From NCBI GenBank assembly GCA_027320105.1, contig DAHVMA010000019.1:1-18567 (forward strand): 18,567 nt of DNA, given 5' to 3'. This DNA is from JAKAQB01 sp027320105. GTDB taxonomy: Bacteria > Actinomycetota > Acidimicrobiia > Acidimicrobiales > Palsa-688. This document shows, piece by piece, positions 14,245 to 18,567 of the stretch (position 1 is the first letter of the stretch; each line of letters begins with the position of its first letter). The notes beneath the pieces are model-generated. The model did no database searches. It was not told where the DNA came from and was given only the letters and a program-made list of their open reading frames with translations. A program made the position numbers and the translations under genes.

Positions 14245-14318
14245 GCGCCTTCACCGGTGGGTACCGCAGGGCGGGCGCAGCATCAGACGCGTAGATCGTC
14301 GGGCCAGCTGCCGTTCGA
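14245..14318. other. Convergent intergenic gap
   Basis: These 74 bases separate the converging ends of the six-gene run and the cytochrome b pair. The only symmetry is CACCGGTG-type palindromic sequence near 14251-14258 and again, partially, near 14320. There is no T-tract and no gene. Confidence 0.4.
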
Positions 14319-15335
14319 TCACCGGGTGGCCCCTGACGTGTGGCCGCCGTCCCGGTAGTACTGACGCCAGATCAAGCGGTGCAGGGGCACCTTGCGCGGA
14401 ATGTCACGCAGTCCAGGGATGAAAGGGAGCATCAGCAGGCCGATGGTGAGCACGGCCATGATCGCCACCACGTACAGGTCACCGTTGATCGAGGTGGTCA
14501 TGGGAGGCACCTGGTACCACATGGTGTAAAGCCACAGCCATGGCTGGCCGGGCCAGCTGCCGGTCTCGTTCATCACCCCCCATTGGTGGCTTTTCAGGTG
14601 CTCGGCGGTGACGACCTTGCCCCAATAGCTCTTGGCCCTCTGCGCCTTCCAGGAGTCCCCCAGGAACAGGATGGGCTTGGTGTAGTTGGTGGTGTAGAAG
14701 CTGGCATGGGCCACGAGCTGAGCGTCCAGCGCACCCGAACGCGCCATGGAGAGCAGAGAGGTCTCGAGCACCGGCACCGGCCCAGCACCGGGCCAGCGCG
14801 AGGGCACCTTGTGAGTGGCGAGGGCCTGGGCGTAGGCATGCTCCCAGCGGGCACGCTCTGAGGCGCTGGCGGAGCGGTAGCGGGCAAGGGCATGCGAGAG
14901 CGCATCGGTAGGGGGTAGGGCGCTCAGGGGCTGGATCACAAAGGACTCGGCTGGGTTGATCGGGTAGTGCACCCCCAGCACCTTTTCGATCGATAGGGGA
15001 CCCAGGTACTGCGTGTCGCCGGTGGCGTGGTTGTAGGGCGGGCCGTAGGTGGCCGAGGCGCTCGTACCCTCCAGCTCGGTGAGCACGATCTGGCTGAAGC
15101 CGACCGGCTGTGCCCTGGCCCAAGCTTCGATGGTCACCGGGGGAGTGTCCGGCGAGGAGAAGAGGAACGCCAACGCCACGGTCAGGACAGCCACCACGAC
15201 CGTGGCGATGGCTGCCTCCTTGAGGATGTCGTAGTGGCGCAGGGGGCCGACCCAAGTGGCGCCCTCGGCCCGGCGCCGCTGCGGGGCGCTCAGGGTGTCG
15301 GTGGAGGTATGTCCCATGGCCTGTCGCCTCTTCAC
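14319..15335 (-). CDS. Cytochrome b partner: two membrane helices flanking a large extracytoplasmic domain
   Basis: The protein has 338 residues. Helix 1 is at about 41-60 (AAIATVVVAVLTVALAFLFS) and helix 2 at about 288-306 (YVVAIMAVLTIGLLMLPFIP). The end, GLRDIPRKVPLHRLIWRQYY, resembles the tail found on cytochrome b-associated subunits. Between the helices lie about 225 residues outside the membrane, with conserved-looking blocks TYGPPYNHATGDTQYLGPLS (96-115), FYTTNYTKPILFLGDSWKAQ (213-232) and QWGVMNETGSWPGQPWLWLY (251-270). It has no Cys and no CxxCH, so no c-type heme. It occupies the position where subunit IV (PetD) or a cytochrome b C-terminal gene would be, but it is not a normal PetD, which has three helices and no such domain. 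Its ATG overlaps the upstream stop (ATGA). ATG 15317 is an alternative start. The function is unknown, probably as a subunit of the same complex. Confidence 0.75.
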   Translation of the reverse strand: MKRRQAMGHTSTDTLSAPQRRRAEGATWVGPLRHYDILKEAAIATVVVAVLTVALAFLFSSPDTPPVTIEAWARAQPVGFSQIVLTELEGTSASATYGPPYNHATGDTQYLGPLSIEKVLGVHYPINPAESFVIQPLSALPPTDALSHALARYRSASASERARWEHAYAQALATHKVPSRWPGAGPVPVLETSLLSMARSGALDAQLVAHASFYTTNYTKPILFLGDSWKAQRAKSYWGKVVTAEHLKSHQWGVMNETGSWPGQPWLWLYTMWYQVPPMTTSINGDLYVVAIMAVLTIGLLMLPFIPGLRDIPRKVPLHRLIWRQYYRDGGHTSGATR

Positions 15336-16249
15336 CGGCTGGGGACCTCCTCACGGGCAGGGGAAGCGCCGTCGGTGTATCGAGCGGAGGGGACGCCCTC
15401 GCCCAGGTCCTCTGGGCGCGAGTCGATCGGCGGCACCACCCCCCGCATCCGGACCATGAGCACGTGCAGCGCCACCACCAACACCAGTGCCAGGGGGAGC
15501 AGCGCTATGTGGAGCATCAGCGCCTGGCCGAAGTTCATGGGATCGATCAGCGCCCCGATGCCGCTGCCGTTGAAGGCGTCCTTGGACTCGAATGCGATCC
15601 ATTGCGAGTCGAAGTTGGTCTGGGAGAGATACCCGGTGAACGCTTCCACCACAGCGAGCAGGAACGCCACCACGCCGCTCATCCAGGTGAGGCTGCGATT
15701 GCCGCGCCATGCCGCCATCCAGAACTTGGCCCAAAGATGTACCGCCATGAAGCCCATGAACAACTCGACCGACCACAGGTGCAGCGAGTTGACGAAGTGG
15801 CCGATGTCGCTGGTGTGCCACCACGCCGGACCCTCCACTGCCAGGACCAATCCGGTGGCGACCACGATGCCGAGGGCTGCAACGGTGAGCACGCCGAAGA
15901 CGTAGACCCAAGACGCCACGTAGGCTGGCTGCGCGTCGGGAAGGAGCTTGGAGGGTGGCAGGTAGCGCAACCCGATACGGCGAAGAGCCCCGGTCCAGGT
16001 CCCGGGCGGCTCCGAGTCGCCATCGGGAGGCGGCTCCTGGTCCGCCGATGCGGCGGGTGCCGCCAGGGCGTGACCCGTCGCCGGCCTGGGCCGCATGAAT
16101 GGAAGCGCTATTGCAGCGACAAAGAGGGCGAGCATGATCGCGACGACCACCAAGTTGGCCTCCGAGATCAGCACGAAGCCCCAGTGGAAGTAGTGGTCAG
16201 GATGATTGAGGTTGATCACCGCAGAAGCCAAGTTGGCTTCGCCGGTCAT
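15332..16249 (-). CDS. Diheme cytochrome b, b6-type N-terminal subunit
   Basis: The protein has 305 residues. The four heme-b ligands are visible: His157 and His171 (HLWSVELFMGFMAVH) and His247 and His262 (HIALLPLALVLVVALH). Pair spacings of 14 and 15 are those of cytochrome b6 rather than mitochondrial cytochrome b. FTGYLSQTNFDSQW (204-217) matches the loop after helix C. Four core helices lie at about 112-138, 154-178, 189-208 and 243-267. An extra N-terminal segment has the motif NHPDHYFHWG (15-24), an additional helix (about 27-51) and a Pro/Glu-rich linker (53-88). It would carry electrons across the membrane between two hemes and oxidise or reduce quinone. No Rieske or cytochrome c1/f gene lies nearby. 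AAGAGGT at 16258-16264 supports ATG 16249. It is coupled by ATGA to its partner. Confidence 0.9.
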   Translation of the reverse strand: MTGEANLASAVINLNHPDHYFHWGFVLISEANLVVVAIMLALFVAAIALPFMRPRPATGHALAAPAASADQEPPPDGDSEPPGTWTGALRRIGLRYLPPSKLLPDAQPAYVASWVYVFGVLTVAALGIVVATGLVLAVEGPAWWHTSDIGHFVNSLHLWSVELFMGFMAVHLWAKFWMAAWRGNRSLTWMSGVVAFLLAVVEAFTGYLSQTNFDSQWIAFESKDAFNGSGIGALIDPMNFGQALMLHIALLPLALVLVVALHVLMVRMRGVVPPIDSRPEDLGEGVPSARYTDGASPAREEVPSR

Positions 16250-16257
16250 CGATTGAG

Positions 16258-16264
16258 ACCTCTT
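16258..16264 (-). promoter_or_regulatory. Ribosome binding site for the cytochrome b gene
   Basis: On the minus strand AAGAGGT lies eight bases before ATG 16249 and supports that start. Confidence 0.6.
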
Positions 16265-16269
16265 GGCGC

Positions 16270-16305
16270 TCTGTGCTCGTCTAGCGGTCTGTGCTCGTCT
16301 AGCGG
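16270..16305. repeat. 18-bp exact tandem repeat upstream of cytochrome b
   Basis: TCTGTGCTCGTCTAGCGG occurs twice, end to end, starting 21 nt upstream of the cytochrome b ATG (minus strand) and next to its ribosome site. It would lie in the 5' leader or at the promoter. It may be a duplicated regulator-binding site or a recent slippage event. Confidence 0.85.
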
Positions 16306-16483
16306 GTGGTCACCGGCCAATGGTAATGTCATCTCCTTCGCTCGGTCCTTGCAGCGCTCGCCATCGAAGCAATATTCTGAATGTAGTACGGGCGCGGTGC
16401 CGAGAGGTGATCAGCCGGGCGGGTCCACCACCTGAGGGTGCCGTAGGTGCACCGCCAGGCCCACCGGAGATACTCGGACGTCC

Positions 16484-16489
16484 TACAAT
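16484..16489 (+). promoter_or_regulatory. Likely -10 box for leaderless icmF mRNA
   Basis: TACAAT matches the sigma-70-type -10 consensus at five of six positions. It ends one base before ATG 16490 and six bases before GTG 16496. With normal spacing, transcription would start at or next to 16496, which favours GTG 16496 as a leaderless start. No Shine-Dalgarno sequence is present (the nearest, GGAGA, is about 20 nt away). Confidence 0.5.
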
Positions 16490-18567
16490 ATGAGCGTGAG
16501 CGACCTCCACGTCCCGTCGCGGCCGGTGCGGTTCGTGACCGCCGCCAGCCTCTTCGACGGCCACGACGCCGCCATCAACATCGTCCGGCGGCTACTGCAA
16601 CGACAGGGGGCCGAGGTGGTGCACCTCGGCCACGACCGCTCCGTCGACGAGGTCGTCGCCGCCGTGGTGCAGGAGGACGCCGACGGGGTGGCGGTGAGCT
16701 CGTACCAGGGTGGCCACAACGAGTACTTCCGTTACCTCGTCGACCGGTTGCGGGCCGAAGGTCGCGGCGACGTCCGGGTCTACGGCGGTGGAGGCGGGGT
16801 GATCATCGCCCCGGAGATCGCCGCCCTCCTGGACTACGGGGTGGCACGCCTGTTCTCACCCGAGGACGGCCAGCGCCTGGGCCTGCCGCTCATGGTCAAC
16901 ACCATGATCGCGGACTGCGACGCCGCGCCCCGCCCGGCGCCGACGGAGGACGACTGGGACCGGCTCGGCTCCTGGGACGCCGGCGCCCTGGCGCGGGTCA
17001 CGACGGCGGCGGTCGATGGTTGCCTCGACCGTGAGGTGGCGCCGCCGGCGCGACCCGTTCCCGTGCTGGGGGTGACCGGGACGGGCGGGTCGGGCAAGTC
17101 GAGCCTCACCGACGAGCTGCTGCGGCGGTTCCGCCTGGACCTGGAGGACAAGCTCCGGATCGCCGTCGTCGCCGTCGACCCGAGCCGCAGCAGGGGCGGC
17201 GGTGCGCTCCTCGGCGACCGGATCCGGATGAACAGCCTCGACAGCGACCAGGTCCGCTTCCGCTCCCTCGCCACCCGCGGCTCGGTCACCGAGGTGCCCG
17301 GCACCCTCGCCGACGTCATTGCCGTGGCCAGGGCGGCGGGCGCCGACCTGGTCATCGTCGAGACACCCGGCATCGGCCAGGGCGACGCCGCCTTGGTGCC
17401 GTTGGTGGACGTGTCGCTGTACGTGATGACTCCCGAGTACGGGGCGGCGACGCAACTCGAGAAGATCGACATGCTGGACTTCGCCGACGCCGTCGCCATC
17501 AACAAGTTCGAGCGCCGCGGCGGCCAGGACGCCTTGCGCGACGTGCGCCGCCAGCTCGCCCGCAACGGGGTGCACCTGGACACGCCGCTGGAGGAGCTGC
17601 CCGTCTTCGGCACCGTCGCGTCGCGCTTCAACGACGACGGCGTCACCGCCTTGTACCAGCACCTGCGCTCCCTTCTCGGCTTCCCCGCCGGCACCCTCGC
17701 CCCCGTCGAGACCAAGGTCAGCTCCACCGGCGCCGCCATCGTGCCCCCCGCCCGCAGCCGCTACCTGGCCGAGATCGCCGACGCCGTGCGCCGCTACCAC
17801 GGGCGCACCGAGGAGCTCGCCGGCGCCGCCCGCCGCCGCCAGCAGGCCCGGGAGGTCGCCGCCGCCCTCGGCGACTCTCCCGCCGCCGCTGCCGTGCGCG
17901 AGCTCGAGCGGGCCGCTGGCAGCGCCCTCGACGGGGACACCGCCGGCGCCCTCGCAGCCTGGCCGGCGACGCTCGAGCGCTGCAGGGGCGAGATCACCGA
18001 GTCCCTCTCCGGCACCCGCGTCCCCAAAGTGGCGCTTCCCCGCCACAGCGACGAGGGGGAGCTCGTCCGCTGGTTGCGGGAAGAGAACCGTCCTGGATCG
18101 TTCCCGTTCACCAGCGGGGTCTTTCCCGAGAAGCACCGCGGAGAGGGCCCGACCCGGATGTTCGCCGGAGAAGGGGACCCGGCCAGGACCAACCGCCGCT
18201 TCCACCTCCTCTCCGAGGGCCAGCCGGCCACCCGGCTGTCAACCGCCTTCGACTCGGTCACCCTCTACGGCCAGGACCCCGACGAGCGCCCCGACGTCTA
18301 CGGCAAGGTCGGCAACGCCGGCGTGTCGGTCGCCACCCTCGACGACATGAAGGTGCTCTACGGCGGCTTCGACCTGCTCTCGCCCACCACATCGGTGTCG
18401 ATGACGATCAACGGGCCGGCGCCGACGATCCTCGCCATGTTCCTCGACACCGCCATCGACCAGGCCGTCGACCGCCTCGGGCCGGCGCCGACCGCCGAGG
18501 ACGTCGCCGCCGCCACGGCGGAGGCGTTGCGCACCGTGCGGGGCACCGTGCAGGCGGACATCTTGAA
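16490..18567 (+). CDS. icmF: Fused isobutyryl-CoA mutase (IcmF), 5' part, runs off window
   Basis: These 692 codons are open to the window end; complete IcmF is about 1,080-1,100 residues. Residues about 12-145 are the B12-binding domain with SLFDGHDAAINI (20-31, His25 the lower cobalt ligand). Residues about 190-400 are the MeaB-like G-protein chaperone: P-loop GVTGTGGSGKSS (194-205), VDPSRSRGGGALLGDRIRM (229-247), ETPGIGQGD (291-299) and NKFE (338-341). A linker follows, then the catalytic mutase barrel from about 520, with TRMFAGEG (555-562), RTNRRFHLL and TSVSMTINGPAP. Phe558 sits where methylmalonyl-CoA mutase has Tyr, as expected for isobutyryl-CoA. The enzyme interconverts isobutyryl-CoA and n-butyryl-CoA using adenosylcobalamin; the G domain handles cofactor loading. 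The start is ATG 16490 or, more likely if leaderless, GTG 16496 (VSDLHVP). Confidence 0.93.
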   Translation, partial: MSVSDLHVPSRPVRFVTAASLFDGHDAAINIVRRLLQRQGAEVVHLGHDRSVDEVVAAVVQEDADGVAVSSYQGGHNEYFRYLVDRLRAEGRGDVRVYGGGGGVIIAPEIAALLDYGVARLFSPEDGQRLGLPLMVNTMIADCDAAPRPAPTEDDWDRLGSWDAGALARVTTAAVDGCLDREVAPPARPVPVLGVTGTGGSGKSSLTDELLRRFRLDLEDKLRIAVVAVDPSRSRGGGALLGDRIRMNSLDSDQVRFRSLATRGSVTEVPGTLADVIAVARAAGADLVIVETPGIGQGDAALVPLVDVSLYVMTPEYGAATQLEKIDMLDFADAVAINKFERRGGQDALRDVRRQLARNGVHLDTPLEELPVFGTVASRFNDDGVTALYQHLRSLLGFPAGTLAPVETKVSSTGAAIVPPARSRYLAEIADAVRRYHGRTEELAGAARRRQQAREVAAALGDSPAAAAVRELERAAGSALDGDTAGALAAWPATLERCRGEITESLSGTRVPKVALPRHSDEGELVRWLREENRPGSFPFTSGVFPEKHRGEGPTRMFAGEGDPARTNRRFHLLSEGQPATRLSTAFDSVTLYGQDPDERPDVYGKVGNAGVSVATLDDMKVLYGGFDLLSPTTSVSMTINGPAPTILAMFLDTAIDQAVDRLGPAPTAEDVAAATAEALRTVRGTVQADIL

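Larger units (their letters stand above)
16250..16489. promoter_or_regulatory. Divergent promoter region between cytochrome b operon and icmF
   Basis: This 240-nt gap is the largest in the window and visibly richer in A and T around 16318-16400 than its surroundings. It should hold both promoters. An 18-bp tandem repeat (16270-16305) lies on the cytochrome b side, and TACAAT (16484-16489) lies on the icmF side. A possible plus-strand pair, TTGCAG near 16349 with TATTCT 18 nt further on, is weak. I see no gene here. Confidence 0.5.

Noticed and set aside
9394..16249. Complete alternative complex III or a DMSO/polysulfide reductase operon
   Set aside because: There is no multiheme cytochrome c (no CxxCH seen), no molybdopterin-type catalytic subunit, and no ActD/E/F-like gene among the run.
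14319..16249. Complete cytochrome bc1/b6f operon
   Set aside because: There is no Rieske iron-sulfur motif and no cytochrome c1/f gene, and the downstream partner does not have the three-helix PetD layout.
16856..18205. Long minus-strand open frame opposite icmF
   Set aside because: Its product is compositionally biased with no recognisable motif, while the plus strand encodes contiguous IcmF domains through the same region.

Overview
This is a high-GC, densely packed bacterial chromosome segment with short intergenic gaps and many 4-bp ATGA/GTGA gene overlaps. The gene content fits a high-GC Actinomycetota, perhaps of the Acidimicrobiia: a fused isobutyryl-CoA mutase, a fused E1 dehydrogenase, a NarL/HisKA_3-type two-component pair, a Tat-targeted iron-sulfur protein and probable leaderless genes. 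That placement is an inference, because the window has no rRNA or other taxonomic marker. I see no tRNA, CRISPR array, insertion sequence or phage gene.

Layout. (1) Positions 1-62 hold a 14-bp tandem repeat. (2) Positions 95-2211 (minus) hold a DUF4388/PATAN-type protein followed by a GNAT-fold protein. (3) Positions 2274-6900 (plus) hold a small membrane protein, a fused alpha/beta 2-oxoacid dehydrogenase E1 and an acyltransferase-3/SGNH cell-envelope acylase. (4) Positions 7031-9240 (minus) hold a sensor kinase and a LuxR-type response regulator joined by an ATGA overlap. (5) Positions 9394-14244 (plus) hold a compact six-gene run: a small one-helix protein, a membrane-anchored cupredoxin, a Tat-exported four-cluster ferredoxin, an internally duplicated membrane protein, an ActC/NrfD-type quinone-interacting membrane protein, and an Ig-like protein with a C-terminal anchor. 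(6) Positions 14319-16249 (minus, convergent) hold a b6-type diheme cytochrome b N-terminal subunit and a partner whose two membrane helices flank a large extracytoplasmic domain. (7) Positions 16490-18567 (plus) hold the first 692 codons of icmF, which runs off the end of the window.

How it fits together. The two ends look metabolic. The E1 enzyme would make branched acyl-CoAs such as isobutyryl-CoA, and IcmF would interconvert isobutyryl- and butyryl-CoA. The middle (about 7.0-16.2 kb) reads as a self-contained membrane electron-transfer island with its own two-component regulator. Its FeS and ActC-like subunits resemble the core of alternative complex III. However, no multiheme cytochrome c, molybdopterin-type subunit or Rieske protein is present. 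Instead there is a COX2-like cupredoxin with an altered copper motif and a split cytochrome b. This island is the best candidate here for an undescribed system.
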